DNA from: Silene conica
Taxonomy: Eukaryota > Streptophyta > Magnoliopsida > Caryophyllales > Caryophyllaceae
Assembly: GCA_029255685.2 (NCBI GenBank)
Contig: CM055313.2
Location: 21,491,079-21,555,078 of the forward strand
DNA: 64,000 bases
Direction of reading: 5' to 3'
Positions 33,208 through 47,289 of this stretch are shown piece after piece. The notes under the pieces are model-generated. The model saw nothing but the letters and a program-made list of their open reading frames with translations, did no database searches and was not told the origin of the DNA. Position 1 is the stretch's first letter. Every line of letters begins with the position of its first letter. Both the position numbers and the translations under genes were made by a program.

Positions 33208-35194
33208 TAAGAGTTTGTATTGTATTGGAATAAGGAATATGGAATATCTCAAGTTTATCTTGAACGTATAAAAGACGCGTTTACAATTTGTCTTTTGTTT
33301 TTCTCTTTTTGATTTGATATTTGTTGTTATACTATTGTTATTTGCTTATTGTTATTTTCATGCATACACGTTTTTTCTCTATAATGAGTTTAACTAGTTG
33401 TAATTACTAATTAATCATGCTATTTGTTTGTTTTATAAATGCTTTAATCCCTACGTTTCTATTTAAATGGGATTTTCAGGCGTTGAAGAACTAAAGATTA
33501 CTCACTGGCTCATTAATGAAAATCATCAACAATAATAGTTTGTTTGGAAATTTGCTAATATATTTAGTATAAAGTAATTATATTACTCGTATAAGGTAAT
33601 TTTGTACAGTTCTGATCTAAGTTTTTTATAATCTACTAGAAAGGTCGCTAACTTCTTATTTAAAAAATATTTTCAGCCGTTGAAGAACAAAAGATTATTC
33701 ACGGAGTGACAGTCTCATTAATGAAGTCATCGACAATAATAATTTGTTTGGAAATTTGATAATTTCGTGTGAAGTACCTAATAATTATAGGTAATTTTGT
33801 ATATTTTAGTTCCAAGTTTTTTATAATCTGCTAGAGAAGTTTCAAGTATCTCTGCATTTAAAATATACGAAGTATAAAATTGATTAAGAAAAAAAGCCTA
33901 ATCTATTAGAAGATGATTAGGTATCAAGACATAAATAAGTATCTCCTCTATTTTAGTATATATGATATTTTTCGACTCTGAAATTGCCATTAACGAGAAG
34001 GAGAGACGGGGTGAGAGATAACAAAGAGGACAAAGAGAGTTGATAAATTAAATGGAGACAAAGTGATAACCTAATTCTCCCTTTCTTTATTTATTTACCA
34101 AATACTGAAATACACATTTAATTTATTTGAAATAAGTAAAGTGTCCATATAAATGCGAGGATGGACATATAGAAACAATATTGTTGATACAAGGGAAAAT
34201 CTATTATACTTCAAGTTTTTATGCCAATATTGTATATATACTCGATTCATTACAACTATTGTTTTAATCGTTACGGAGTATCAGTAACATGTATATTGTC
34301 CCCAAGTGCCTCATTTCTTCATACATGCGCAAGATTTGACATCGCTAATCTATACGTATATGGCTTTTATATGCCAACAAATCTCCACGATTCTAATTAA
34401 CTTCCACAAAGCATTAAATTGTATGCAAACTTGTTAATTTGTTACGAAACATGTGTCAACTTTAGAGTAGATCATAGGTTCGAATTTTCCTCTTTTATAT
34501 TGTATTTACTGTACATCTCATTTGACACTATAATCTTTAAAATTTCAACTCAATATAGATATCATTTATTTGATCGATGACCTTAGTTAAAATTTCAACT
34601 CAATATGGATATTATTTATTTGATCGATGACCTTAGTTAAATGGGGTAATTATAACAGGTCGATTTAATCGAGTGAGACAAGTTTATTAAATAAGTTTCG
34701 GAAAATGCAACACTTTATATATTTGGTAATTGGTTTATACATTTGTGTATATCACGTGTAAGTTTTTCTAATTTGATCGTATTATGCTTTGTATGTAGTT
34801 TCTTTTGACATGTCTATTTTTGTTTTCAAATTGAAATTTATGGTCAGGTTAAATTCACAGCATTGAAAGTACAACTATTGAGAATCTGACAATGGAGTTG
34901 TCATTTGTTGTAGGATTAATGACAAGTATATCTTTGCATAAACCAATGACAATTAACTTGTAAAAGATCGTTCGGTTATCGTGTTTTTATACGAAGGACA
35001 TGGGGGTGGTAATATGATCCTTGGGATTAGGATCAAGGGTGGGATTATTATTCTCCGGTTAATACTCTCAATGGTCGAGTATGACGATTTTATCCAATAA
35101 TAAAAGTATAGTTGTGACACGGGTTTTTAGAAGGGCTTAATTAGTGCGGATTGACAAGTTGAGTAGTTGAGTAGTACTCATCTTTGACATTTAT
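33208..35194. other. Intergenic with two internal duplications, no gene recognised
   Basis: A diverged duplication of about 190 bp (near 33476-33655 and 33675-33850) shares CAGGCGTTGAAGAACTAAAG-like and TTTGTTTGGAAATTTG blocks. A 50-bp tandem duplication is at 34538-34587 and 34588-34637. The first pair starts with a TTTTCAG-type acceptor and might be exon-derived, but I cannot recognise a protein. Confidence 0.5.
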
Positions 35195-37958
35195 TGTAAT
35201 ACCCGTAAAATCCGTCAATAAAATAAAATGGGAAATTTATTGACAAAACAAGTATCGCTTAATAGATACACGTAAAACCGTCGCATGCATCGTTTTCCGT
35301 CACATAATCATTGGCCAATGCATGTCTAGACATGTGGACCAATGCATGCCTAGACATTTGGCTTACGCATGAAGAGGGCATTTGGCATGTGCATGAGGAC
35401 ATTTGGCATGTGTAAGAGAAGCTCTCTCCCTCTTTGTTCCCCCATTCCCACGCCATTTTTCAACTCTCCCATCAGATTTCATTCTCTCTCACACACAAAA
35501 AAATATAGAGAGAAAGATAGAGAGAAACCAAGAAAAAGAAGAGAAAACTAAGGAGGAAGATTTTTCATAACATCAACCCTTCTCTTAATAAGCCTATATA
35601 AACAATTTTTATTATGATTCCTCACATATTCACATATTCTTAAATCACAGAACACCACTCAAACAAGTTTTACTCATGCATGCAAATGATTAAAGCTAAT
35701 AAAAACCGTTATTTTGTCAAAAACGTAGCATGCATGTGGTAGGTCTGTAATCACGAGTTAAAATTTATATTTTCAGGTGAAAAAAATATATAATTTTGGA
35801 TTTGTCATCTTGAGTATGCTCACCAAAATTCGTAACATTTGTATGCACCATCTGTAAATGAAAAATCAAATACTACAACATGTTTTCTGTCTAGTCGAAA
35901 CACTAGATCTCACTTAATGTGTCATAAAACCATATCTACAAAATGAATCAGTATCTCAACTTTTATTATGTTAAACTAATGTGAATGCAGACAATAATGA
36001 GACTTGGAATCAACCTGTTCCGTTTATTTAAAAAGGATTTATGATGTAAAACATTTTATGACTCAGTTTCTGACCATTGTTATTAAAACGAGATTTTAGA
36101 TCTGATAAACCCATTTTTGAGACCACATGCACAGTTAACAATATGTTGTCGACTCATAAAGGAATCCAATAAATCTTACCATGCACAAAAATATGATACT
36201 TTGAATTTATTATGATTTTTACAAGTTACTGTTGTAATCTGGAAAAAACGTTATAAATACTTTAATTAGTTGTACTTGTTAAAAACTTACCATCTCCATA
36301 AAAGGGTAATTAATTTATACTTAGAAAATAATCAATGACCCATCTTTTCACCATGTTAAATTTTAATGATTTTAAAGTTTATTAGGCTTTCGTTTAGACG
36401 AGTTACGACATGTTAAGAACATTTACCACCCCATAACTTTTTAAGACTCATCTTTGGACCAACTTTATTAAACTTTAGATTTGGACCTTTTAAAGACGTT
36501 TTTAGACTCTGCTATCAAGACAATAAAGTTAGCGGACTAACCAAGGAACCAAACCCCACTAATCTCACCTTAAAACATTAAGTAACGAAGGAGATACGAC
36601 GATTTAAAGTTTCTGCTTCGAATCTTTAAAACCGAGAAGAATAGAAGATATTGCATAATTTATGACAAGTAGCTATGTAATGATCGAACATATAAGTAAC
36701 TATGATTTTAAATATATATTGTAGAGTCGGGATTCGTAGAAGAGGCTCTCTAACCATTAATCGCTCATAAGGTAAGGGAAACGCTTATCTGTACACTCTT
36801 ATTAAACCGTTACGATTTGTTACTATCTTGCATGTTAAGACTTTTGGTTATATTGAATTATTTATATTGGTTCAATTTATTTTACAAAATGATTATGGCT
36901 AAAGATTTGTTTGCTTTGATCTCTTGAAACGGGATTGTGTTTAATATGGAAAGAAGTGCTTTATGATTTTAAAAGTTTTGAGAACCAAAACCGTTTTGCT
37001 TTTCTGCAAGCTTATGATGAGTTATCAAATTTGAAGGAAATATATTGGTTATTTGGAAATGGATTCTCATGTTGCTTTGAAACGGTTTCGGTAGAGAGGT
37101 AGGTTATTCCATAATAAGGGACTTCCTATACAGAGCTTCTGATGGGGGTTAGTTGATCGAGACCTCGTTCTCTTATCTTCCTGTTTGGGGTTGGCCCTTA
37201 GAGGGGTGTGCACACTCGGGATTCTAGGACAGTTTAGTACATGATTTGGTGAACCTCGTCTTATCCGGTTTAGGGCGAGTGGATCCTCTTCATACGGCCT
37301 CTATCCAAGTGCATACCGACGTTGGAAATTGTTGGAAAGAAATGTTTTCTTTGATTTAGAATTATCTTGAAAGGTTGGATATGTTGAATCTTTTGGAACA
37401 CTTGTGTTGTTCTTAATCATTTTAAAGTATTTGTTCCCCCTCAATTAACAGTGGCTATTCTAATACTCTGTTTTAAATCTTTCGAAACACTTTTGTTACG
37501 CATCATTGTAAAATGTCTTTTAAGTTATGATTTCATATTCCGTTTATTCTTTATTCGGATTGTTTACCTTACTCAACATTATTGTTGACCCTTTTATTTG
37601 TTTTGTCCTTGCTTGGACCTGCGGTGATCACAAATTGTGTGAGCAGATCGTGTGACAGGTACTCGTGGGAATTAGTCGTGGGATGCACAGGAGAGCGCGC
37701 TTAATGTTTCAATCCAAGACAAATGCTTAAAGACTTTATCTTTCTTTTGGATCATTGAACCTTATTTTCGCTTCCGCAAACTTTAAATTTGGTTGTAATC
37801 GGATTTTATCCTTTGGATTTTAAATTGCATCAGACAACTACCTATTTTATTTCATGTCTAGGTACTACTACCATATTTGGTTAAATTGTGACACACCCAT
37901 GATCCGAATTTTACTTGAGAACCATACTTACAAATAAAGAGGATTATGGGGGTGTTCA
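35195..37958 (+). repeat. Probable solo LTR (2764 bp)
   Basis: It begins TGTAATACCCGTAAAATCC, a chromovirus-type LTR start, and ends GGATTATGGGGGTGTTCA, close to the usual GGTGTTACA. No internal retroviral sequence follows on either side. The flanks TTTAT and ATAAT do not match, so a clean duplication is missing and the ends may have moved. It borders the last visible exon of the RPA-like pseudogene. No gene lies inside. Confidence 0.5.
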
Positions 37959-38351
37959 ATAATACATTAAATTCACTTGGATGTGCATTTGGATCCGCAT
38001 GCTGTAATTCGATAATGTCAGATATTAAAACAGTAATATAGTTGTTTGTGTATGCAATACAATACCACCGATTAAAATTTTAATTTTTGCTAAAGTAGTG
38101 ATACAATTGTTTCTTTTCTACAGTAATATGAACCTTAAGTTGGTTGTCTCGTAGTTGTTTTGCTGATTGCTTGACCAAATCAGTAGCTTGAGTATCAAAT
38201 AGTATGAAGGTTGCATTTCCGGTATGATCGGCAACTTTGACTCTTACTTTATACCTACATAAAAATTCATTAAAGACAATTCGAATGGAGTATGGAGTAG
38301 ATTATGAAGAGTCTACTTTACGTTTATCTCAATGACTCAAATTTGATGAAC

Positions 38352-38515
38352 CTGAGAATGACATATTTAGCATATCTTTCACATTTTCCAGTACATAACC
38401 ATTTCTCTTTATCATCTAACTCCACTGTTGATCTACATTTTTTGCAGCTCTCAATGTACCACTTAAATTCCGTGTCGATTGCTGTTATGGTGGCCAAGGT
38501 AACAAAATATCCCTC
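38352..38515 (-). pseudogene. RPA1-like exon with zinc ribbon
   Basis: It reads EGYFVTLATITAID, then WYIESCKKC and, after 13 residues, CTGKC. This is the four-Cys ribbon of the Rep_fac-A_C domain of RPA large subunits. Splice sites AG (38517-38516) and GT (38351-38350) are intact and in phase with the next exon at 38254. Confidence 0.85.
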
Positions 38516-39046
38516 CTACATGAAACAGAAATAACATAGTAGTATCTCCAATTAATTATTATCCTTAATAAAATAAACTTGGTTAAACTTAATATTTATT
38601 TGTTATACCTCTTGGATCTCTCTAATTTCATTAATTGTCCGTTTTGCAGACCCATCTAGAAGTTCATTAGCAACTGATTCAGAGTAGCTTGTCAGAATTG
38701 TTGAGCTCGATGTCGATTTTAGACCAACTTCTATATTTCTCGAAATTCGATAAGCATGATATATCTTAGTTATGACATGTTATAATATTAGTCCAATACC
38801 GCTGTCATGGTCAATCCTAAAATAATTAGAGTTAAAGAAATATTGTGATTGCTAAATTATTTTCCAAGCAAGTGGGTCAAAATTTAGCAGTGATTTTTCA
38901 ACCTATGTGAACTCTAGGTTTTCTGAAGCACTCTGTAGCACAATGGATAGGGTGTATAATACGATATGGTATTTGCCTATGGATAGGGTACTTGGGTCAT
39001 TTCCCATTCAAGTATGCTTCAAATTAAATTAAAAAGAAGATATATA

Positions 39047-40344
39047 TGTTGGAAACTAGGTTCCATATTTTATACTCAAATCTAATATGAGTTTTGTTTC
39101 TTTAAGTTTAGTCATAAAAACTTAAATGGATCTTATGCATGCAAGATGATATCATAAGATGAGATTGTCCTTACATTGGTTTTAGAAGGTTTATACTCAA
39201 TAATCACCTATTACTTGAGTCTTCAATACCGAAATCCTCTTGTAACGATCTAACAAAAATCGTCTCCTAAAGGTGCGTATCAAGGACCCGATCTCAAACT
39301 TATACTAATTTTGTTACTAGAAAAGTAGTACAAGTATACTAGAAATAATAATAATAATATTACTCTTAATATTATTAGAATAGGAAATAATAATAATTTT
39401 CTTAGTAAAACTATTTTACTTAGAAAATTAGTGAGAATGATGCTTTAGTTTTGTGATGAGAATAAGCATGCACATAACACTTAGCAAAAACTAGTATCTT
39501 ATGTGTGGTGTATGTATGTGTTATATAGAGCAAACAAGAGCTTGCTTGCTCTTGAATAGGCCGGCCAAAGCTTCCTCAAGGAGCCAATGCATGCCTCTTA
39601 TGCTCTTACAAAAGGGAGCAATATGCCTTACATGTTCTTACACCCTTACACATACACTTACACACACAATCTCTTAGCACACACTCAACCCATATGACCA
39701 TCATTTACACGGTTCAAATGGCTCTAATTGTAGACCCATTTTATCTTTGTCAATTGTGTTAATTTGTAACATGTCACATATGTTACATAACACATGACCC
39801 AATTTGTTAATTATGCAATTTTAACTATTAAAATTCATAATTTACAAACCTATTACATTTAAATAATTACACTAATAATTTCGAATTATTATTATTATAT
39901 AAAAATGTAATGTCATAATTTAATTACAACTCTTTGTAGTTTTATGATCAACCGTGTTCATTCTCAATTTAATCGTTTCCCAAACGAATAAATAAAACCG
40001 AGTAATAAACGATTTTATTACTTTGACTTTTATTATTATTATAATCCCATTATAAAAATATTCGTCATATAAAATTATTTCCAAAATTTCCAGTTATTAA
40101 TTAATTTGTATCCAATACAATATTAATTAATTATTCCATTGAGACGGAATTCCCTAAAGATATGACCTTAAGGGATCAACTAATCACCACCATCATATGA
40201 CGATAATGTCAAACTCTAGACAGCCAATCATTATCGATAAATGTTGATCAGTTGACTTTAAAAGAGTAACACTCCCAGTTGTGTTTCATTCAAATGAGTT
40301 TTAATTATGTCAACACACTATTGTCGAGGACACTTCCTCCAACA
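39047..40344 (-). repeat. 3' LTR of the copia element
   Basis: 1298 bp. It matches 47290-48587 with no difference that I noticed. It is preceded by host sequence ending in ATATA. Confidence 0.92.
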
Positions 40345-40358
40345 ATCTCCCACTTGTC
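40345..40358 (-). other. Polypurine tract of the copia element
   Basis: CAAGTGGGAGAT on the minus strand directly before the TGTTGG start of the left LTR. It shows that the left LTR is the 3' LTR. Confidence 0.75.
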
Positions 40359-43300
40359 CGAGACAAGTGTGTGTCACCAATTCTCTTGCCCTATTACTAT
40401 CTCCCACTCAATGCATGGCGTCCTCTCAGGTCGTGCCGGCAATTGATTAAAATCTAGAGTGGTTTATCTCGATCTGGAGTTATAACTACTGACCGGAATT
40501 ATCTACCATAGATACTTTCCGAGCGTGGCCACGCATTTCTAGTTATTATTCTCCTCGAGTGGCCTAGAGATATTTCTCAACCCTGACAAGGGGTGGACAA
40601 TTCCTAATCGACTTATTCCTTCCGGCTGGCCACAGCCCATCATAACCCAAAATATGTCCTTATAAACCCCAGTTACGAAGGTGTTAGGACATAGATCAAA
40701 GTTAATCTGAAAACTATGCCACCTCAGAGAACAGTCATTAGTCCAAGAACTGACTCATGTGAAACACGATAGATGCTCCCGCCACGACCAGGCAGTCTTT
40801 TAATAAGAGTACGCCAGAGCTCTATCAGCGGTCATTAGCCCGGCAAATGTATCTTAACATGTCTATGCCTAGGTGATCGATTAGTCATCCCGTATGACTC
40901 CATGGCAATCGAACTCGCCATCAATCGCATCACACATCCGGTTGCATTGAGATGTCACCTCACTTAAGCAACTAGGGGCGTGGTCATGATAATTCAATTC
41001 ACTTTAATGGGGTTCAATATGGTCTTACCATCCCATTTGAATTTTACTTGACCTTTCGTGAGTTATAAATAACTCAAACAATTAGTGGATTACACCATCC
41101 AAGTAGTCAATCTTTGAACACCATTTAATTTACAATCAGCTTTAGGGTCTCTCGTTTACATCCCTTAAAATTGTAATTATCTCCATTTTGAGTAAACCAG
41201 GTTTACCACGGTTCGTGCGATCGTTCACTTTGCGGATTATATCCATATATTGATCTTTCCTCTGAAAGAGACAAGTCATTCTTATGACTAGCGAAAAAGA
41301 TTATGTGCATTGTGTAACTCCCAGCCACAGCAATGCCTTTACATAATTTGTGAACGTACACATTTTGTAGAATCTTGTGATGACCATGTAGTTAAAATAC
41401 AAGTCATTGAGATGCATAGTCAATGAATGTAAGCCAAAGATTATCACAAATCTTTGCTTGGTTTCTTGGAACTTGAGTCGTTGCAAACCTTTTACCATGC
41501 GACTAAGTTATCTTCCAAACTCTTGAATTTGTCTTTCATCTTCATTGGAGAATACTTTGACAATTGATCAAGGTTTAATCATTGATTTAAAATCTGCTCT
41601 ACGGGTTGTCCTGTAAGCGGTGCGCATCCACTTTACACGATTATACTAATGGCGGAAACATTAGCGAATTTAAACGTGTAAACTATAGTACTTAAGGTTC
41701 GATAAATTTCCATGATCTCACATGTTTATACTATCTTCATCTCCATGAACAACCTTAATACCTTACAACCAAGACGTCTTTTACAATCTCAACCAAACAT
41801 CCTATGTTTAATTGGATCTGATTCATATCAATATGTTATCTAGAATCAAAACTCGTATACTTTTCATGAGCATCAATGCCTCGTTCCAAACGAGCAATGA
41901 GTCGTTTTAGATAACGTTTACTCCCACTAAACTCTTGTTCTTGCCTGATTCTGAAGATCCTGAAGTCATACCCATGACTCAATAGCTTCAAATCCTGGAG
42001 CGAGAACTCCCACTGAACTTTACATTTAACCGTAAATCATAAAGCTCCCACTCAATTCAATGTTCCTTAACATTTAATGAATTGAAATGGTTGGGACTTC
42101 AACCATATGTGCTAACAGTCACATCCTTTTCAAATACCCTTTTGGAAAAATGGTTATTGAGTTTACTGAATTCATTCTCAATGAATTACCTTACTACTTT
42201 CAACAAAGTTACCCTTAACTTTGTAGACTGCAAACATCCACATGTTTGCTTATGCTTCTCTCAACAAATCTCATTTATCAGCACGTATATCTTATAAATT
42301 TCATGGTTCTTTGCATTGGCACATTTAGATCACCATCTAAATCCAAGAACCCTTTCTTGAGCCTTTACAAAGTCTTTTGAATAATTTTCTTCGAGTGTCC
42401 TCCCGTAGTTCCTATAAGAGTCTTTTCTTATGGTATACAATTTATGTGTGTAGGAACTTTCAGTTCTCCACATTTATCTTATCTTGTACTGTACGAGGAC
42501 TATATCATGGATCTTATCCATGTATAGAATTTTTCCTTACAAACTTCAAGAATTTATCTTTGAAGTATCCTCCAGGGCCAGGGCCGTTGGTGTATAAGGC
42601 GTAGATTTTTACCAAACCGTAGATCTTATCCACAACTTTTGGGCTTATCCACAACTTTTGGGATGATAAGGCGTAGAATCTTATCCACAGCCTAATCTAC
42701 CTTTTACAACCATAAGGTGTAGATTTTCTAAAATCGTAGATCCCAGATTTTCTTAAATCGTAGATCCCATCCACAACTTAATCTTCCTTCTTATCTTTCA
42801 CATAACCAAAACACAATAAATCCTACTATTCACTAATAGATCACATCCATTGTGCTTGTCAAAATCATATGCTATTTGTGGACTTTTCAAATTTCTCCCA
42901 CTCTATCTTTGTAATAATAATCCCATTTTATCACCAAAGATAGCCACTAAGGCCACAAGCAATGACTTTGATGTTGGTTTGTGTATCCTTATGGTTTATT
43001 ACAGAAAATGTTCAATTTAAAGCTTTAGATAGTTTAGAATGGTTGATAACTTTGAAGTTGGTTTGTGTACCCTTATGATAACTTTTCCTCTTTAATTAAG
43101 TTCTTAACTTAATTTGATTTTGATTTGATTTGAATTGGGTATCCTATACCTATTCGGTTTCAATGGTCATACATTGAAATGTGACAATCAATTCTATTCT
43201 ATGTTTAAGATTTGCAAGTGTTAAAACTAATTAAGAACATAAATATAAAACCAATAGTGACTTGGGTTGAAAACCAAGTCACTATATTATCCAAAATACA

Positions 43301-43558
43301 ACATATTGTTTTAAGGATTTCCCCTTTCCTTGTCCAACAAGGAAATAAAACATAAGTTTTAATTGTTCATACAACACTTGAAATATTAGCAAAATAAGCG
43401 GAAAAAACAAAGCTCCTTGATCATCCCGAGCGGAGCTACTCTTAGTTCCCTTGATCCATCAAGCTTGTTTCTCTTTTCCCTTATCTTTGCTTTCATGCCC
43501 TAATTCAAGTAAGAAGAGCATTCACATCACAACTTGTATCATGATACATTAGTTGAGA
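40359..43558 (-). other. Copia internal region where pol should be, non-coding
   Basis: 3.2 kb between gag and the 3' LTR shows no protease, integrase, RT or RNase H motif in any frame. At 42590-42790 short blocks TTATCCACAACTTTTGGG and CGTAGATC recur. The element therefore cannot move alone. Confidence 0.7.
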
Positions 43559-44467
43559 TTAACATAAAATCGGGATAGTTATCGTACCAACTGGAAGAAT
43601 CTTCCCAGCTTTGAGATCGCTGAGATACTTGGAACAGTTCCTCTTCCAATGTCCTTTGCCATTGCAGTAAAAGCATTTGGCCCCTTGATGAGGGCTCTTC
43701 TTTGATTTGGAGGTGCTTGCCTCAGAAGACACTTTCTTTGAACCTTTGGAAGGTGGCTTCCCCTTTGCCTTACCCTTCCTTTTGAACTTCCTTTTGCTCT
43801 TAACATTAATGTTGAGCACATCCTTAGGGGCACTAACATTTAGGCCCATATCCCTTTCAGCTTGCACGATCATATTGTGCAATTCATCGAGAGAGATGTC
43901 TTGGTTTCTCATGTTGAAATTCACCCGGAATTGTACATAAGTTTTCACCTTAGACAAGGAGTGGAGGATTCTGTCAATCACAAGTTCCTTAGGAATGTCC
44001 ACTTGATTCATCCTTAGGGTTTCTACATGCTCAATTAACTTGAGCACATGTGGGCTAGCCTTTTGCCCCTCCCTAAGGTTGAGATCAAAGAAAGCCGATG
44101 CCGCCTCGTATTGGACAATTCTCGAAGCCTTTGAGAACATTGTCACAAGCCTGGAGTAGATCTCATAGGCCGTGCCAATCTTTATGGCACTCCTTTGGAG
44201 TTCCGGCTCCATCGAGAAGATCAAAACATTTTTGATTGCCGCAGACTCCTTCTGATAAGTATCATAGGGTCGTCTTGCTGCGGCGGTGGCATTTTCTGCA
44301 GGTTCAGGTGGTGATTCTTCAATGAGGAATTCGGTCTTACCGTCTCCCTCTGCTGCCAACAACAGTTGGGCATCCCAATCGGCAAAGTTTGCCCCATTCT
44401 TTTCTAGCTTACAACGATCCATGAGGGAACGTAACCATGAATTGTTCGTAGTAGTGGAAGTAGCCAT
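43559..44467 (-). CDS. Copia gag protein
   Basis: 302 residues. The N-terminal MATSTTTNNSWLRSL and a long helical region with a WDAQLLLAAEG-type start match the UBN2/retrotransposon gag family of copia elements. A basic Lys-rich linker is followed by a zinc knuckle CX2CX4HX4C at residues 265-278 (CFYCNGKGHWKRNC), which binds RNA during packaging. The frame ends 24 residues after the knuckle, with no link to a protease. Gag-only elements of this sort may still make particles used with pol from a relative. It looks intact over its length. Confidence 0.88.
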   Translation of the reverse strand: MATSTTTNNSWLRSLMDRCKLEKNGANFADWDAQLLLAAEGDGKTEFLIEESPPEPAENATAAARRPYDTYQKESAAIKNVLIFSMEPELQRSAIKIGTAYEIYSRLVTMFSKASRIVQYEAASAFFDLNLREGQKASPHVLKLIEHVETLRMNQVDIPKELVIDRILHSLSKVKTYVQFRVNFNMRNQDISLDELHNMIVQAERDMGLNVSAPKDVLNINVKSKRKFKRKGKAKGKPPSKGSKKVSSEASTSKSKKSPHQGAKCFYCNGKGHWKRNCSKYLSDLKAGKILPVGTITIPILC

Positions 44468-46832
44468 GATTGATATTGATACGAAGACTACAAAATTTTA
44501 AACATATGAAGAAATTAAATGCTAATTGTTTCAATTTTCATTTTAACTTGTAAACATATTTACTAAGTCGATGCATCTATAAAATGACCTCTATCCAATT
44601 TTATAAATGATTCCAAGACCCAAACCCATACTATCAAAATCGTGAACCACTGGAACTCCGACCTAATGATATGGTTTGGTGGGTTAAAATAAACCGGTTC
44701 TACCCTAGAACTCTTGGTTGATGACAAATCATTATTTATTCATCTTAGCCCGGAACACATTGACCACTGGTCCTCTACACTTCCGTTGAGTACAAACCAA
44801 ATTTCAAATGCATCGGGATGCGATCCGCCCACTGGACTGAATCCACCCCATCGCCCCACTTATCCTACGTAATGGGGTTCGTACTGCCCACTGGACTAGC
44901 ACCACCCCACGAAATAGAAGCTCATGGGTTCTACTATTTGGTAAGGCTAATCCTCAATTGTTTCGTTTAATATAGAGGTCTTGTCAATTTATTATCTATC
45001 TCCTTTAAGTGAATTAAATTGGTGAACTCGATAATTATAATTGACACGGTCGTTTTTAACGATCTAAACTAATATGCATGTTCATGGCGATTTGGCTATG
45101 CATGCAAACATATTAAAATTTAAAAGTAAAAGCAATAAAGCAATAAAATCCTAGTATGGCCTTCCTAGTAATAGTAAAAACTAATTAACTATTACAAATT
45201 CGGAAACCAACTCCTTGGTCCCTTGAACTTCATTGGCACGCCATCCAAGAAAACACCGTCTTGTCGGAACTCCTTTCCGCATGGCACCGTCTTTTGGATC
45301 TCCGGAATTACAATAAAATAATACAACTATTCTATTGCAAAACTGAAAATTTAAATTAAATTACAAACCCGTGATACGAGATCACATAAATTACAACCGA
45401 ATCAATATTCCCTTTCATTACGGGTAATATTGATTAAAACTAAGGCCATACTAAGAAAAATTACATAATTCCAAATTATATAAATAACATTCAAAATATG
45501 ACATTTATATTAAATAAATTGCAATAATAAAATATGTATGCACATGCTCAATTTTAATGCCAAATCGCCTTATGGGAGCAAATATCTCATATTTGTTTAC
45601 GGTTTTTTTACGGATATGCGCGATTTTAACTATTAAAATCATCCAAAATTACATAAATCTCATTTATGTCCAAGTTAATCATCCTAACTTACTTTAGGAA
45701 TCAATGTTTAGTCTCTACTAATATTTGATCATGATCTAACTTGATTTTGCATTATTGTTCATAAATTACTTGTATTTTTGGGAAAAATAAACAAAATGTG
45801 GCCAAATGAGCCAATAAAATTCGAAATTTAAAATTCAAAAATTTTAAACTTTCTGGAAATTTTCTAAAATTTCAGAAATTATTAAAATGATCTTTTGCAA
45901 TTATTTATGGCTTATTTCATAAATAAATCGTATAATAAGCCGTTTTTATGGTTAAAAATCCGATTTAAATCATAAAAACTTGAAATAAATTGCCATAAAT
46001 TTTTAGTCATCCTAAAATACATATTAGAATCTGAAAGTGACCAAAAATTACAGACCATACTCGAAAATTTTATTTTCGACTCATGAATTATGATTATTAG
46101 CTAATTAACTCATTAAAATTAATAATCATAAAAACAGAAACCTTTTGATATCTAACTTTTAGATCTGATGTTCCTATCATATAAGACATCTATGGGTAAA
46201 ATTTCATGCCATAATATTGAGATTAACTATTTTTAACACAATAAGTCACTATTTATCCGATTTTAACCATTAAAATCATAAATCATGCATCACTTGGGAA
46301 TAAATTCCCAAAACCTACATACATACTGTAAATATTGCATGTGACATTGTGTAAAGTTTTTATGGCAAAATTCCAACTATAACTATTAAAGTCGAATTTA
46401 AGTCACTATTAATCCGATTTTTACTATAAAAATCATTAATCATGCAAAATAATTCCAATAATTTCGAAAATTCATACAGGAACTTTATATATTGCATGTG
46501 ACTTCTTATAAAAATTTTAAGGTCAAATTCGAAATATAACCATATATACCCATTTTTACTCATATTATGACTATTTATCTCATAAAATTCATAATCCATG
46601 CATATTAACTCCATTTCTTACGAAAAATCATATACAATATATTAAATATGCATGTGAGAACATATCAAAAAATCTCGGCCAGAAACTATTTTTAGCTATT
46701 TTTCCCATTAATTGTTGTTTAAAACCGATTTAAACTACAAAATATACAAATAAATATAAAAATGAACAATAAAAATCCATAAAATTATTTTTATGTCCTA
46801 AAACCATTTTAGAAACAGAAACTTTAACATGC
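44468..46832 (-). other. Copia leader, AT-rich, non-coding
   Basis: The region between gag and the point where host-derived sequence begins. It is unusually long for a copia leader. I see no primer binding site at its right edge, consistent with loss of the true 5' LTR junction. Confidence 0.55.
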
Positions 46833-47289
46833 AAAATAATTAGAGTTAAAGAAATATTGTGATTGCTAAATTATTAATTGTCCGTTTTGCAGACCCATCT
46901 AGAAGTTCATTAGCAACTGATTCAGAGTAGCTTGTCAGAATTGTGGAGCTCGATGTCGATTTTAGACCAACTTCTATATTTCTCGAAATTCGATAAGCAT
47001 GATATATCTTAGTTATGACATGTTATAATATTAGTCCAATACCGCTGTCATGGTCAATCCTAAAATAATTAGAGTTAAAGAAATATTGTGATTGCTAAAT
47101 TATTTTCCAAGCAAGTGGGTCAAAATTTAGCAGTGATTTTTCAACCTATGTGAACTCTAGGTTTTCTGAAGCACTCTGTAGCACAATGGATAGGGTGTAT
47201 AATACGATATGGTATTTGCCTATGGATAGGGTACTTGGGTCATTTCCCATTCAAGTATGCTTCAAATTAAATTAAAAAGAAGATATATA
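46833..47289. repeat. Copy of host flank inside the copia element
   Basis: 46833-46875 repeats 38819-38861; at once 46873 onward repeats 38630-39046 (offset 8243), joined at the shared ATTAATTG. It includes most of the RPA1-like exon at 38609-38727. One base differs (T to G in the GTTGAGCTCG stretch), so the copy is recent. Confidence 0.93.

Noticed and set aside
35195-37958. Complete LTR retrotransposon
   Set aside because: There is only one LTR-like unit, with no primer site, polypurine tract or second LTR, and the flanking 5-mers do not match.
38930-39030. tRNA-like sequence (GTAGCACAATGGATAGGG)
   Set aside because: An A-box-like stretch is present, but no convincing B box or cloverleaf can be drawn; it may be an old SINE fragment.
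42620-42690. TTATCCACA repeated, like bacterial DnaA boxes
   Set aside because: The sequence is inside a plant copia element. The match is chance and local duplication, and no bacterial context exists.
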